From Pseudotabrizicola sediminis (GTDB taxonomy: Bacteria; Pseudomonadota; Alphaproteobacteria; Rhodobacterales; Rhodobacteraceae), in the NCBI RefSeq assembly GCF_004745575.1, contig NZ_RPEM01000006.1:154471-218470 (forward strand): a stretch of 64,000 nucleotides of DNA, read 5' to 3'. The position numbers were made by a program, and so were the translations under genes. The number at the start of each line of letters is the position of its first letter. Position 1 is the stretch's first letter. The notes beneath the pieces were generated by a model. It did no database searches. It worked only from the letters and a program-made list of their open reading frames with translations, and had not been told where the DNA came from. This document shows positions 45,388 through 54,213 of this stretch, one piece after another.

Positions 45388-46773
45388 ATGGCTGACTATA
45401 TCGTAAAAGACATCTCGCTTGCCGAATTCGGGCGCAAAGAGCTGACCATCGCGGAAACCGAAATGCCCGGCCTGATGGCTTGCCGCGAAGAGTTCGGGGC
45501 CAGCCAGCCGCTGAAAGGCGCGCGCATTGTCGGCTCGCTGCACATGACCATCCAGACAGCCGTTCTGATCGAAACCTTGACGGCCCTTGGTGCCGATGTG
45601 CGCTGGGCGTCGTGCAACATTTTCTCAACCCAGGATCACGCCGCCGCCGCGATTGCCGCAGGCGGCACGCCGGTGTTTGCGGTCAAAGGTCAGACCCTGA
45701 CCGAGCATTGGGATTATCTGGACCGCTCGTTCATGTTCCCCGATGGCGCGAACATGATCCTTGATGACGGCGGCGATGCCACCCTCTACGTCCTGCTTGG
45801 CGCCCGTGCCGAAGCAGGGGAAGAGATCCTTGGCGTGCCCACTTCGGAAGAGGAAGAGGTGATCAAGGCGCAGATTCACAAGCGCATGAAGGAAAGCCCA
45901 GGCTGGTTCACCAAGACCAAAGCTGCGATCAAGGGCGTGTCGGAAGAAACCACCACGGGCGTTCACCGCCTGTATGATCTGCACAAGAAGGGCGATTTGC
46001 CCTTCCCGGCAATCAACGTCAATGACTCCGTCACCAAGTCGAAGTTCGACAACAAATACGGCTGCAAGGAATCGCTGGTTGACGGCATCCGTCGCGCGAC
46101 CGACACGATGATGGCCGGCAAGGTGGCCGTTGTCTGCGGCTACGGTGATGTGGGCAAGGGCTCGGCCGCGTCGTTGCAGGGGGCAGGTGCCCGCGTCAAG
46201 GTTACCGAAGTAGACCCGATCTGCGCGCTTCAGGCCGCGATGGACGGGTTTGAAGTGGTGCTCCTGGAAGACGTGGTCGCCTCGGCCGATATCTTCATCA
46301 CCACCACCGGCAACCGCGACGTGATCCGCATCGAACATATCCGCGAAATGAAGGATATGGCGATCGTCGGCAACATCGGCCATTTCGACAATGAAATTCA
46401 GGTCGCGGCGCTTAAAAACCACAAGTGGACCAATATCAAGGAACAGGTCGACATGATCGAGATGCCGAACGGCAATCGCATCATCCTGCTGTCCGAAGGC
46501 CGCCTGCTGAACCTGGGCAATGCCACGGGCCACCCGTCTTTCGTGATGTCGGCCTCGTTCACCAATCAGGTACTGGCCCAGATCGAACTCTGGACCAAGG
46601 GAACAGAGTACAAGCCCGGGGTTTATATCCTGCCCAAGGCGCTGGATGAAAAAGTGGCGCGTCTGCATCTGAAAAAGATCGGCGTGAAACTGACAGAGCT
46701 GCGCCGCGAGCAGGCCGATTACATCGGCGTCTCGGTTGAAGGGCCGTTCAAGTCTGATCACTACCGCTACTGA
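45388..46773 (+). CDS. ahcY: Adenosylhomocysteinase
   Basis: This 461-residue NAD-dependent enzyme splits S-adenosylhomocysteine into homocysteine and adenosine, keeping methyl transfer running. It has [17 protein letters not shown], the NAD-binding [10 protein letters not shown] and the C-terminal [12 protein letters not shown]...SDHYRY. It contains the ~40-residue insertion of the long bacterial/plant form (around [20 protein letters not shown]). CAGGAG lies about 9 nt before the ATG, which was preferred over an upstream TTG. Confidence 0.97.
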   Translation: MADYIVKDISLAEFGRKELTIAETEMPGLMACREEFGASQPLKGARIVGSLHMTIQTAVLIETLTALGADVRWASCNIFSTQDHAAAAIAAGGTPVFAVKGQTLTEHWDYLDRSFMFPDGANMILDDGGDATLYVLLGARAEAGEEILGVPTSEEEEVIKAQIHKRMKESPGWFTKTKAAIKGVSEETTTGVHRLYDLHKKGDLPFPAINVNDSVTKSKFDNKYGCKESLVDGIRRATDTMMAGKVAVVCGYGDVGKGSAASLQGAGARVKVTEVDPICALQAAMDGFEVVLLEDVVASADIFITTTGNRDVIRIEHIREMKDMAIVGNIGHFDNEIQVAALKNHKWTNIKEQVDMIEMPNGNRIILLSEGRLLNLGNATGHPSFVMSASFTNQVLAQIELWTKGTEYKPGVYILPKALDEKVARLHLKKIGVKLTELRREQADYIGVSVEGPFKSDHYRY

Positions 46774-46791
46774 GATAAACCTAAAGTGCAT

Positions 46792-46817
46792 GCCGCTCCC
46801 CACAGGTGGGGGGCGGC
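46792..46817 (+). terminator. Hairpin downstream of ahcY
   Basis: GCCGCTCCCC (46792-46801) pairs with GGGGGGCGGC (46808-46817) with one wobble over a 6-nt loop, 18 nt past the ahcY stop. No T-tract follows, so Rho or processing may contribute. Confidence 0.55.
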
Positions 46818-46959
46818 AAAGGCAATCTTGCGCCCGGTACTGCCGTGCAAGTGCCATGACTTTTCTCTTGGTACACGAACCCTTTTCTGCCTAGAGTTTT
46901 AAGGGCCAAGGCCAAATTTGCCTTGGCGGGGTGGAACCAGGACTGACAGGGACAAAAGC

Positions 46960-47301
46960 ATGAGCAAGCGCGACGAATTGATTGCCAAATACGCCGAAGA
47001 CCTTTCCTCGAAATGCAGCATGACAGCCGACATGCCGTTGCTGACCAAGGTGACAATCGGCTGCGGCCCGGCCATTTACAGCGATGACGCTTCAACGGTG
47101 GCGGGCAGCGACCCGGCAGAGCTTGAGACGATCAGGAAAAACTTCCTGATCAAGAAGCTTGGGCTTGAGGATGGCCCCAAGCTGATGGAAGCGATCAACG
47201 CCGTGATTGATACCTATGGCCGATCGAACCGCAGCAAATATCGTGCGGTTGTCTATTACATGCTGGTCAAGCACTTCGGCAAAGAGGCCGTTTACAAATA
47301 A
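46960..47301 (+). CDS. DUF2853 family protein
   Basis: This 113-residue small acidic/basic cytoplasmic protein belongs to a family I recognise as DUF2853: start MSKRDELIAKYAEDLSSKCSMTADMPLLTKVTIGCGPAIY, conserved DASTVAGSD and the C-terminal YGRSNRSKYRAVVYYMLVKHFGKE. Two Cys (in SSKC and IGCG) are conserved-looking. No function is established to my knowledge. The start was set at MSKRDE rather than an upstream in-frame Met with no similarity. Confidence 0.85.
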   Translation: MSKRDELIAKYAEDLSSKCSMTADMPLLTKVTIGCGPAIYSDDASTVAGSDPAELETIRKNFLIKKLGLEDGPKLMEAINAVIDTYGRSNRSKYRAVVYYMLVKHFGKEAVYK

Positions 47302-47408
47302 CCACGGCAAGCGCAGGCCCGGACAGTTTTAACTGTGTCGCGCTTGCGTGCTGCGGTGAAAGCGGCCTAATGTGATCTGGACAGGCAGGATGCCTCGGAC
47401 ACTTTTCC

Positions 47409-47490
47409 AGAATACGTGTGGTGCTAGGGGACACGTGGGGTGGATGGAGGGTCCTTTCTGGGCATTGGGCCCTCCATTTCCAATTTTTGT
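47409..47490 (+). ncRNA. Candidate small RNA ending in an intrinsic terminator
   Basis: In the 255-bp gap between the DUF2853 gene and the EVE gene, a hairpin ACGTGT (47414-47419)/ACACGT (47431-47436) is followed by a 10-bp stem TGGAGGGTCC (47445-47454)/GGGCCCTCCA (47467-47476) and then TTTTT at 47484-47488. No open frame explains it and no convincing promoter was found. It could instead be the distant terminator of the DUF2853 transcript. Confidence 0.35.
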
Positions 47491-47556
47491 GCGGGTCGGA
47501 CAGGACGTCAATGTTCCGCATCTGTGTGCGTCCGGGCCGATCGTGTCGGTCTGCAC

Positions 47557-47979
47557 TTAGTCAGGGGCCGTTTGCGCCATGGCGCAGACGGTTGCCCATT
47601 CCTGTTCGGTTACAGGCTGAACCGAAAGGCGGGTGTTCTTGACCAGCGCCATGCTTTCCAGCCCCGGGGTGATCTTGCAATCGTCCAGTGTAACAGGCTG
47701 TTTCACAGGCCTGACCGCCTTGATGACCACACAATCCCAGCGGGGATCATCGCTCGTGCTGTCTGGCGCGCTTGTCCGGATAACCTCGACAATGCCGACA
47801 ATCTCTTTGCCCACATTGGAGTGATAGAAAAAGCCGCGGTCGCCGACCTTCATCGCCCGCATGTTGTTGCGGGCCTGATAGTTTCTGACGCCGGTCCATT
47901 CTTCGCCTTCATTGCCACGGGCAACCTGCTGGCCCCAGCTCCAGGCATCAGGCTCTGACTTGAACAGCCAGAACGTCAT
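47557..47979 (-). CDS. EVE-domain protein
   Basis: This 140-residue protein belongs to the EVE/THYN1 family (PUA/YTH-like fold): MTFWLFKSEPDAWSWGQQ, WTGVRNYQARNNMRAMKVGDRGFFYHSN and VGIVEVIR are hallmark segments. Such domains bind modified nucleobases. The ATG overlaps the YciI-family gene stop by 4 nt, making it the last gene of tsaD-gpsA-yciI-EVE. Confidence 0.9.
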   Translation of the reverse strand: MTFWLFKSEPDAWSWGQQVARGNEGEEWTGVRNYQARNNMRAMKVGDRGFFYHSNVGKEIVGIVEVIRTSAPDSTSDDPRWDCVVIKAVRPVKQPVTLDDCKITPGLESMALVKNTRLSVQPVTEQEWATVCAMAQTAPD

Positions 47980-48248
47980 CCCACCACCTTTTTCCATTCG
48001 CGGATCGTCACGCTTTGGAACAATCCGGCTTTGGCATATGGGTCGGCCTCGGCCCAGCTGTGGGCCTGATCCATGGTGTCGACCGTCAGAATCACCAGAC
48101 TACCGGTCATGCCACCGTCTGCGTCCAGAAACGGGCCTGCCATTTCCACAATCCCGCTGGACGCGATGTGGTCCAGATGGGCCGCCCGATTGTCGAGACG
48201 GGTTTGAAGATGATCGGGCTTGTCGATGCAGATCAGGGCAGCGCGCAT
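47976..48248 (-). CDS. YciI-family protein
   Basis: This 90-residue dimeric alpha-beta barrel protein of the YciI family has HLDHIASSGIVEMAGPFLDADGGMTGSLVILTVDTMDQAHSWAEADPYAKAGLFQSVTIREW. The conserved His-Asp pair (near HLDH) and the ADPYAKAGLF motif are typical. Function is unknown across most of the family. It lies 3 nt downstream of gpsA. Confidence 0.9.
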   Translation of the reverse strand: MRAALICIDKPDHLQTRLDNRAAHLDHIASSGIVEMAGPFLDADGGMTGSLVILTVDTMDQAHSWAEADPYAKAGLFQSVTIREWKKVVG

Positions 48249-48251
48249 GTC

Positions 48252-49226
48252 TTATTCCTCTTTCAACGGGCGGGACATCAGGGCCTGAATGGCCATGGGG
48301 ACGGTGATACTTCCGGCTGTCACCTGTGCCACCATGCTGGTAACGGGCAGGTCTTCCAACAGGCCAAGCGCCATTGTCCGGCGCAAAACAGCTTGCGAGG
48401 TTGCGACCCCTTCAACCGTGATCGACGGATCGGTGCGGTCCCCACGACCCAGCGCCAGTCCGTGGGCATAGTTGCGCGACTGGCTGGATGTGCAGGTCAG
48501 CACCAGATCGCCCAGACCAGACAGGCCCATAAGGGTTTCCGGCCTTGCGCCCAGGCTGACCGAAAAGCGCACCATTTCTGCGAACCCACGCGTCATCAGC
48601 GCGGCCCGCGCGCTTTCACCCAACCCGGCGCCCATCACAATGCCAGCGGCGATTGCGATGACATTTTTCAGCGCTCCACCCAGTTCGGCACCGATCACAT
48701 CGGAATTGCGATAGATCCGCAGGATGGGGCCAGACAGAACGGCTTGCATCTGCTGACTGGCCACTTCCTTTGTGCTGGCAAGGGTCAACGCGGTGGCAAG
48801 GCCCTTTGCAATATCCGTCGCAAAACTCGGGCCGGTCAGGATCATCGCCGTGGCGCTCGGGCAGACATCCGCGATCAGCGCAGTCGGACCCTTTTGCGTG
48901 GTCAGATCCATGCCCTTGCAGCAGGCGACCAAAGACCGGCCATCGAGCATCTTGCCATGTGTTGCCAAAAATCGGGAAAGCTCTTGCATCGGCACGGCCA
49001 GAAGAACAGCCGGGCAGACCGACAAATGCGCCAGTTCCGCTGTAACAGACACGGTATCGGGCAGTGTTGCACCGGGCAGTCTTTGCACGTGCCGGGTCTT
49101 TGCCATCATGTCGGCTGCCGCCCTGTCGCGCGCCCAAAGCCGTACCGTCTGCCCCTGCTTTGCCAGAGCAATGGCCAAAGCCGCGCCAAAGGCACCGGCT
49201 CCGGCGATGCCTATGGGCGCGGTCAT
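48252..49226 (-). CDS. gpsA: GpsA, glycerol-3-phosphate dehydrogenase (NAD(P)+)
   Basis: This 324-residue enzyme makes glycerol-3-phosphate for phospholipids from dihydroxyacetone phosphate. The nucleotide-binding [14 protein letters not shown] is at the N-terminus, with catalytic Lys in [13 protein letters not shown] and [19 protein letters not shown] following. It overlaps tsaD by 4 nt (ATGA). Confidence 0.96.
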   Translation of the reverse strand: MTAPIGIAGAGAFGAALAIALAKQGQTVRLWARDRAAADMMAKTRHVQRLPGATLPDTVSVTAELAHLSVCPAVLLAVPMQELSRFLATHGKMLDGRSLVACCKGMDLTTQKGPTALIADVCPSATAMILTGPSFATDIAKGLATALTLASTKEVASQQMQAVLSGPILRIYRNSDVIGAELGGALKNVIAIAAGIVMGAGLGESARAALMTRGFAEMVRFSVSLGARPETLMGLSGLGDLVLTCTSSQSRNYAHGLALGRGDRTDPSITVEGVATSQAVLRRTMALGLLEDLPVTSMVAQVTAGSITVPMAIQALMSRPLKEE

Positions 49227-50314
49227 GCCTTGGCGCCCTTCTTGCCCGACCCGATCATCGCCGGTGCCGTCTGGTCCAGCGGCCAGCGCGGGCGAGCAGA
49301 CAGGGTGAAGTCATCATGGTGGCCAAGCCGGAACCGTTCGATCCCGGCAAAGGCGATCATGGCCGCATTATCGGTACAAAGCCGCAGCGGCGGAGCCAGA
49401 AAGCGCACGGCCCTTGCGTGGCAAAGCGTCTCTAACGCTGCGCGAATGGGCTGGTTCGCAGCCACGCCACCCGCAATCGCAAAGGCCGGAACCGGCGGGT
49501 CAGACTCCAGATAGACATCCAGCGCGCGGCGGGTTTTTTCCTGTAGGACCGCCGCCATTGCGGTCTGGAACCCGGCGCAAAGATCCTGCCGGTCTGCAAC
49601 CGTCAGCCCGCCCCTTTGCGCGATCACCCCATCGCGTGCCCGCAGCACCGCCGTTTTCAGGCCCGAAAAGGACATGTCGCAGCCGGGCCTGTCCAACAAC
49701 GGGCGCGGCATCACAAAGCGCGCCGTATTGCCCCTTGCCGCCTCTGCCTCTACCGCCGGTCCACCGGGCTGGGGCAGGCCCAGCAGTTTGGCAATCTTGT
49801 CAAACGCCTCTCCCGGCGCGTCGTCAATGGTGCCGCCGATGCGGCGAAACTCTTCTGGCCCATCGACGATCAGAAACTGGCAATGCCCGCCCGAGACCAG
49901 AAGCATCAGATAGGGAAAACCCAGCCCGTCGGTCAGGCGTGGCGTCAGCGCATGCCCCGCCAGATGGTTGACCCCGACCAGCGGCAACCCGGTCCCGGCA
50001 GACAACCCCTTGGCCAGCATCACGCCGGACAAGACCCCGCCGATCAGCCCCGGGCCTGCGGTGACCGCGATGCCGTCAAGGTCGGCAAAGGTTACCCCCG
50101 CCTCTGCCATCGCGCGTTCGACGCAGAAATCGAGCCGTTCCACATGGGCACGTGCGGCAATTTCGGGCACGACCCCGCCGAAGGCCGCATGAAGATTGAC
50201 CTGCCCTTCCACCACCGAAGACAGAATCTCGGCACCCGTCCCAGACCGCACAACTGCGGCAGCAGTGTCATCGCAGCTTGATTCGATTCCAAGGAAGGTC
50301 AGGCTTTTGTGCAT
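49223..50314 (-). CDS. tsaD: TsaD, tRNA N6-adenosine threonylcarbamoyltransferase
   Basis: This is the 363-residue catalytic subunit for t6A37 in tRNA. It starts with the ASKHA signature [16 protein letters not shown], has the metal-binding HLAGH ([13 protein letters not shown]) and VSGGHCQFL, and a C-terminal [10 protein letters not shown]. Length is normal. It begins a four-gene minus-strand operon and is divergent from hemD (45-nt gap). Confidence 0.97.
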   Translation of the reverse strand: MHKSLTFLGIESSCDDTAAAVVRSGTGAEILSSVVEGQVNLHAAFGGVVPEIAARAHVERLDFCVERAMAEAGVTFADLDGIAVTAGPGLIGGVLSGVMLAKGLSAGTGLPLVGVNHLAGHALTPRLTDGLGFPYLMLLVSGGHCQFLIVDGPEEFRRIGGTIDDAPGEAFDKIAKLLGLPQPGGPAVEAEAARGNTARFVMPRPLLDRPGCDMSFSGLKTAVLRARDGVIAQRGGLTVADRQDLCAGFQTAMAAVLQEKTRRALDVYLESDPPVPAFAIAGGVAANQPIRAALETLCHARAVRFLAPPLRLCTDNAAMIAFAGIERFRLGHHDDFTLSARPRWPLDQTAPAMIGSGKKGAKA

Positions 50315-50359
50315 GGTCCGCCGTTGCGCCAGAGGATATCAGCAGGTAACACCCTAAGC

Positions 50360-51094
50360 ATGCTCTCGCAATCCCGCGCCCTGCCAGTGTTGATCACCCG
50401 GCCCGAGCCGCAGGCGAGCCGTTTCGCCGCCGCGCTGCGCCATCGCTACGCGGACCGGGTTGTTCCTGTGATGACTCCGCTGCTGGCGCCAAAATTCCTT
50501 CACCCTGATCTGCGGGCGATGTCTTTCCGGTCGTTGGTCCTGACATCGGAAACCGGCGCGCGCGCGGCGGCCCGGCTTGATGGCCTGCCACGCCATGCGT
50601 TTTGTGTGGGGGACAGGACCGCCGATGTTGCCACAGACCTCGGGTTTCGGGCACATTCCGCAGCAGGGGATGCCAACGATCTGTTTCAACTGTTGCTGAC
50701 CCAGCCTGATCATGCGCCCTTTCTGCACTTGCGGGGACAAGACACGCGGGGCGATCTGGTGGCGCGGCTGAATGCCGCTGGGCTTACGGCGCATGAGGCG
50801 GTTGTCTACGCTCAGGAACCTGTCGCAATGGCGCAAGATGCGATTACCGCCCTGTCTTCCGGCGATACGGTCCTTGTGCCGCTGTTTTCACCCCGAAGTG
50901 CCACGCTGTTCCGCGCCGCAGTGCTGCGTGACATACCGGATGACTCCGTGCTGCTTCGGCTGCGCATCATTGCATTCAGCGCCGCCGTGGCCGAACCTTT
51001 CACCGACTGCCCGCCAGACCACATTTCAATCGCCGCTGCGCCCCGATTGGCGGAACTGTTCTTTGCACTGGATCGTTTTATCTTCACGGCTTGA
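50360..51094 (+). CDS. hemD: HemD, uroporphyrinogen-III synthase
   Basis: This is a 244-residue tetrapyrrole enzyme, low in sequence conservation but recognisable by VLITRPEPQASRFAAAL at the N-terminus, LVLTSETGARAA, FLHLRGQDTRGDL and DTVLVPLFSPRSATLF. It cyclises hydroxymethylbilane. It is first in a hemD-mitofilin-hemY operon. The ATG at 50360 was chosen over an upstream in-frame start. Confidence 0.88.
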   Translation: MLSQSRALPVLITRPEPQASRFAAALRHRYADRVVPVMTPLLAPKFLHPDLRAMSFRSLVLTSETGARAAARLDGLPRHAFCVGDRTADVATDLGFRAHSAAGDANDLFQLLLTQPDHAPFLHLRGQDTRGDLVARLNAAGLTAHEAVVYAQEPVAMAQDAITALSSGDTVLVPLFSPRSATLFRAAVLRDIPDDSVLLRLRIIAFSAAVAEPFTDCPPDHISIAAAPRLAELFFALDRFIFTA

Positions 51095-51175
51095 TGCGCC
51101 AAGAGTTGCAGGATTAGGATTGCACATGACGCACACAGGCTCCGCTCTCTCAAAGTAATGTCAGGAATGCCCACA

Positions 51176-52438
51176 ATGGCCAAACGCCCTCCTTCAAACC
51201 CATCGGAAGAAGCGGATCTTGTGAAGCCGGCTGACGACCTCGCACCTGCGGATTCGACAGGTGAGGCCGTACCCGAAGCCGTGACTGTAGAGCCCGTGGC
51301 GCTGGACGAGCCGCCGCGCACCGAGGCGGCAGCGCACGACGAAATCCCTTTGGCAACAGACACCGAAGACTCTGTCGTGCCAGAGGCAGACAGGCCAGCC
51401 CCGCAGACAACGGCCCCGCCCCCGGAAAAATCGGGTGGCGGCGGGTTTCTGGGCACCGCTTTGGGGGGGGTGGTGGCCGCCGCCGCCGGGTATGCTCTGG
51501 CGATCTTTGTGCCGCTTCCCGGAATGGGCATCTCAGACGCGCCACCGGTGGCAACGCAGGCTGACCTGCAGGCACTTGCGGGCCGGATCGAGGCGCTTGA
51601 ATCCGCCCCGGCCCCGGACTCACGACTTGAAGACCGGTTGGCAGCGCTGGAAGCCCGGTCAGAGCCGGAAGCTGCGCCGCAGCCCGATTTGTCGCCCCTG
51701 ACGGACAGCCTGACCGGCCTCGAAAGCCGGATTGCCGCGATCGAATCGCGCCCTGCCGCCCTGTCCGGCGAAGGGGTTCCGGCGGATCTGGTCGCGCTGG
51801 TTGAACAGCTTCGGGCAGAGATTGCCGAAATTCAGTCTTCCGGTGCGTCATCATCGGCGGACATCGAAGCGCTGGCCGCCCAGACCGAGGAACGTCTGGC
51901 GCAGGCCGAGGCGCAGGCAGCCAGCTTGCGCGCAGAGGCAGAGGCCACAGCGCAACGAGCCGTGACCGCAGCGGCGCTGAGCCGCTTGCAGGCCGCATTG
52001 GAAAGCGGCGCTCCATTTTCCGGGGCCTTGGCAGACCTTTCCGGCACCGAAGTGCCGCCATCTCTTTCCGCCCTTGCAGAAACCGGCGTGCCATCACGCA
52101 AGCTGCTGGAAGATGGCTTCCCCGCCGCAGCCCGCGCGGCATTGGACGCCTCGCGCCGGGCAGACATGGGCGACGGGTGGACCGAACGGCTTGGCAGCCT
52201 GTTTCAGGCCACGACCGGCGTAAGGTCGCTGACCCCGCGTGAAGGCACCGACCCGGATGCCGTGCTGTCCCGGGCAGAGGCGGCGGTTGCCACCGGCGAT
52301 CTGGCACAGGCGCTTGCAGAGCTGCAGGGCCTGCCTCCGGAAGGGCTTGCCGAAATGGCGGAGTGGTCTGCACTGGCCCAGCAGCGTCTGACTGCGCTGG
52401 AGGCTGTCGCCTCTCTGTCCGCTGCCGTGAAAGAGTAG
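51176..52438 (+). CDS. COG4223/mitofilin (Mic60)-like membrane protein
   Basis: This ~420-residue protein has an acidic Pro/Ala-rich cytoplasmic N-terminus and one transmembrane helix around residues 88-110 (GGGFLGTALGGVVAAAAGYALAIFVPL). A long periplasmic coiled-coil region follows (ALAGRIEALES, LAQAEAQAASLRAEAEATAQRAVTAAALSRL), and the C-terminal third resembles mitofilin. Alphaproteobacterial Mic60 shapes intracytoplasmic membranes. ATG at 51176 has GGA upstream at ~10 nt; an ATG at 51158 is also in frame. Confidence 0.85.
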   Translation: MAKRPPSNPSEEADLVKPADDLAPADSTGEAVPEAVTVEPVALDEPPRTEAAAHDEIPLATDTEDSVVPEADRPAPQTTAPPPEKSGGGGFLGTALGGVVAAAAGYALAIFVPLPGMGISDAPPVATQADLQALAGRIEALESAPAPDSRLEDRLAALEARSEPEAAPQPDLSPLTDSLTGLESRIAAIESRPAALSGEGVPADLVALVEQLRAEIAEIQSSGASSSADIEALAAQTEERLAQAEAQAASLRAEAEATAQRAVTAAALSRLQAALESGAPFSGALADLSGTEVPPSLSALAETGVPSRKLLEDGFPAAARAALDASRRADMGDGWTERLGSLFQATTGVRSLTPREGTDPDAVLSRAEAAVATGDLAQALAELQGLPPEGLAEMAEWSALAQQRLTALEAVASLSAAVKE

Positions 52439-52447
52439 GATAAGCAG

Positions 52448-53917
52448 ATGCTTTGGACCTTGCTGAAAGTCGTTCTGTTTCTTTCCTTCATCGCGGCGCT
52501 GACCTTTGGCGCAGGTGTTCTTCTGGAAACCGGCGGCGGCATCCGGATCGCCGTGGCGGGCTGGGAGCTGACCCTTGGTCCGCTGCAATCAGTCATCATC
52601 GCTCTGGCGCTGATTGTTTTCCTTTGGGTGGTGTTCAAGATTGTCAGCCTTCTGGTGGCGATCCTGCGCTTCCTGACCGGGGATGAAACCGCGATTTCGC
52701 GTTATTTTGACCGCAACCGCGAGCGTAAGGGTTATCAGGCCCTGACAGACGGGTTTCTGGCCCTTGCCTCGGGCGAAGGGCGGGTCGCCATGGCGCGGGC
52801 GCAGCGGGCGGAACGCTATTTGGCCAAGCCAGAACTGACCAATCTGTTGATGGCGCAATCGGCCGAAGCGTCGGGTGACACCAAGCGCGCGTCAGACGCC
52901 TACAAACGCCTGCTTGCCGATGACAAGACCCGCTTTGTCGGGGTGCGCGGGCTGATGAAGCAGAAACTGGCCGAAGGCGATACGGATACTGCGCTGAAGC
53001 TGGCAGAAAAGGCGTTTGCGATGAAGCCGCGCCATGCCGAAACGCAGGATATCCTGCTCAGATTGCAGGCCGAACATGCCGACTGGAAGGGGGCCCGCCA
53101 GACTCTGGGCGCAAAGCTGAAAGCGGGCGAATTGCCGCGCGATGTCTATCGCCGCCGCGATGCGGTGCTTGCCTTGCAAGAGGCCAAAACCGTCATCGAC
53201 GACACCGCCAGCATCGAGGCGCGCGAAGCCGCGATTGAGGCCAATCGTTTGTCCCCTGACCTTATCCCGGCAGCCGCGATGGCCGCACGCGGACTGGTGG
53301 CGAAGGGCGACCGCAAAGGTGCCACCCGTGTGCTCAAAAAGGCCTGGGCCGTCCATCCGCACCCCGATCTGGCCGCCGCCTTCGCCGAGATAGAGCCGAC
53401 AGAGACACCGGTTGAGAGGATCAAACGGTTCAGGGCGCTGACAGACGTGCAGCGTGACCATGAGCAGACCCGGCTTCTGCTGGCCGAGCTTCACGTATCG
53501 GCCGAAGACTTCCCCGCCGCCCGCCGCGATCTGGGCGACATCGTCACCACGCACCCGACTCAACGGTCGCTCGCCATCATGGCAGCCATCGCCAGAGGTG
53601 AGGGGGAAGACGATTCGGTCGTGCGGGGCTGGCTGACTCGCGCCTTGACCGCGCCGCGTGGCCCGCAATGGTGCTGTGACAAATGTCAGGCCATCCACGC
53701 AAGCTGGCACCCGATCTGTGACAATTGCGGCGGATTTGATACGTTGAGCTGGCGCGAGCCGCCTGAGACGACCGGCCCGAGTGCCACAGGAACCGAGTTG
53801 CTGCCATTGATCGTCGGCCAACCGGCCCCGGCTCCCGCTGAACCCGCGACCCAAGTGCCTGAGGCACCTGCGGCAGAAGACGCTGAAGTCATCGCAACCC
53901 AACCCCGGCCGGATTGA
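52448..53917 (+). CDS. hemY: HemY-like TPR membrane protein with C-terminal zinc ribbon
   Basis: This 489-residue protein has two N-terminal transmembrane helices (residues ~5-27 and 42-65) and TPR-like helical repeats to about residue 400, as in HemY N-domain proteins of heme operons. Near residues 410-435 are paired Cys motifs (WCCDKCQ and ICDNCGG) forming a rubredoxin/zinc-ribbon-like unit, followed by a Pro/Ala-rich tail. This is not the oxidase also called HemY. It lies 9 nt after the mitofilin-like gene. Confidence 0.85.
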   Translation: MLWTLLKVVLFLSFIAALTFGAGVLLETGGGIRIAVAGWELTLGPLQSVIIALALIVFLWVVFKIVSLLVAILRFLTGDETAISRYFDRNRERKGYQALTDGFLALASGEGRVAMARAQRAERYLAKPELTNLLMAQSAEASGDTKRASDAYKRLLADDKTRFVGVRGLMKQKLAEGDTDTALKLAEKAFAMKPRHAETQDILLRLQAEHADWKGARQTLGAKLKAGELPRDVYRRRDAVLALQEAKTVIDDTASIEAREAAIEANRLSPDLIPAAAMAARGLVAKGDRKGATRVLKKAWAVHPHPDLAAAFAEIEPTETPVERIKRFRALTDVQRDHEQTRLLLAELHVSAEDFPAARRDLGDIVTTHPTQRSLAIMAAIARGEGEDDSVVRGWLTRALTAPRGPQWCCDKCQAIHASWHPICDNCGGFDTLSWREPPETTGPSATGTELLPLIVGQPAPAPAEPATQVPEAPAAEDAEVIATQPRPD

Positions 53918-54008
53918 TCGGTGGGGGCAAAGTGACCAAGATGTGCCGGGTTGTCTGGCGCAGCAAAGCAAGGCCGGCGCAGTCTCAAATAAAAGCGGAA
54001 GATGCGCG

Positions 54009-54084
54009 TGGTGCCCCAAGACGGACTCGAACCGCCGACCTCTTCATTACGAATGAAATGCTCTACCAGCTGAGCTATTGGGGC
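54009..54084 (-). tRNA. tRNA-Thr (anticodon CGT)
   Basis: A complete cloverleaf is read on the minus strand. The acceptor stem GCCCCAA pairs with TTGGGGC, the D-arm is GCTCAGCTGGTAGAGC, and the anticodon loop TTCGTAA gives anticodon CGT for ACG codons. The T-arm GGCGG-TTCGAGT-CCGTC is standard. The 3' CCA is encoded (54009-54011). Confidence 0.97.
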
Positions 54085-54097
54085 TACGCGACGTGTC

Positions 54098-54125
54098 GTT
54101 TAAACGGTCGCTGTCCCTCCTGCAA
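54098..54125 (-). promoter_or_regulatory. Possible promoter of tRNA-Thr
   Basis: On the minus strand TTGCAG (54125-54120), 16 nt, and TTAAAC (54103-54098) lie 13 nt before the mature tRNA 5' end. The spacing is right for a sigma-70-type promoter but the -10 match is weak. Confidence 0.35.
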
Positions 54126-54213
54126 GGTCTAAACGCGCCCTGCCTGTCAGGCTTGCTGCGCGCTGTGGCATGACGCATTGTGCGGGTATGGCAGCCCCGG
54201 AAAGGAGCCACAC

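Noticed and set aside
52448-53917. HemY as protoporphyrinogen oxidase
   Set aside because: No FAD-binding motif; the protein is the TPR/membrane HemY family, and HemJ at 20,264 supplies the oxidase.
54009-54084. tRNA-Thr as an integration site for a mobile element
   Set aside because: No integrase gene and no repeat of the tRNA 3' end was seen nearby; both neighbours are chromosomal operons.
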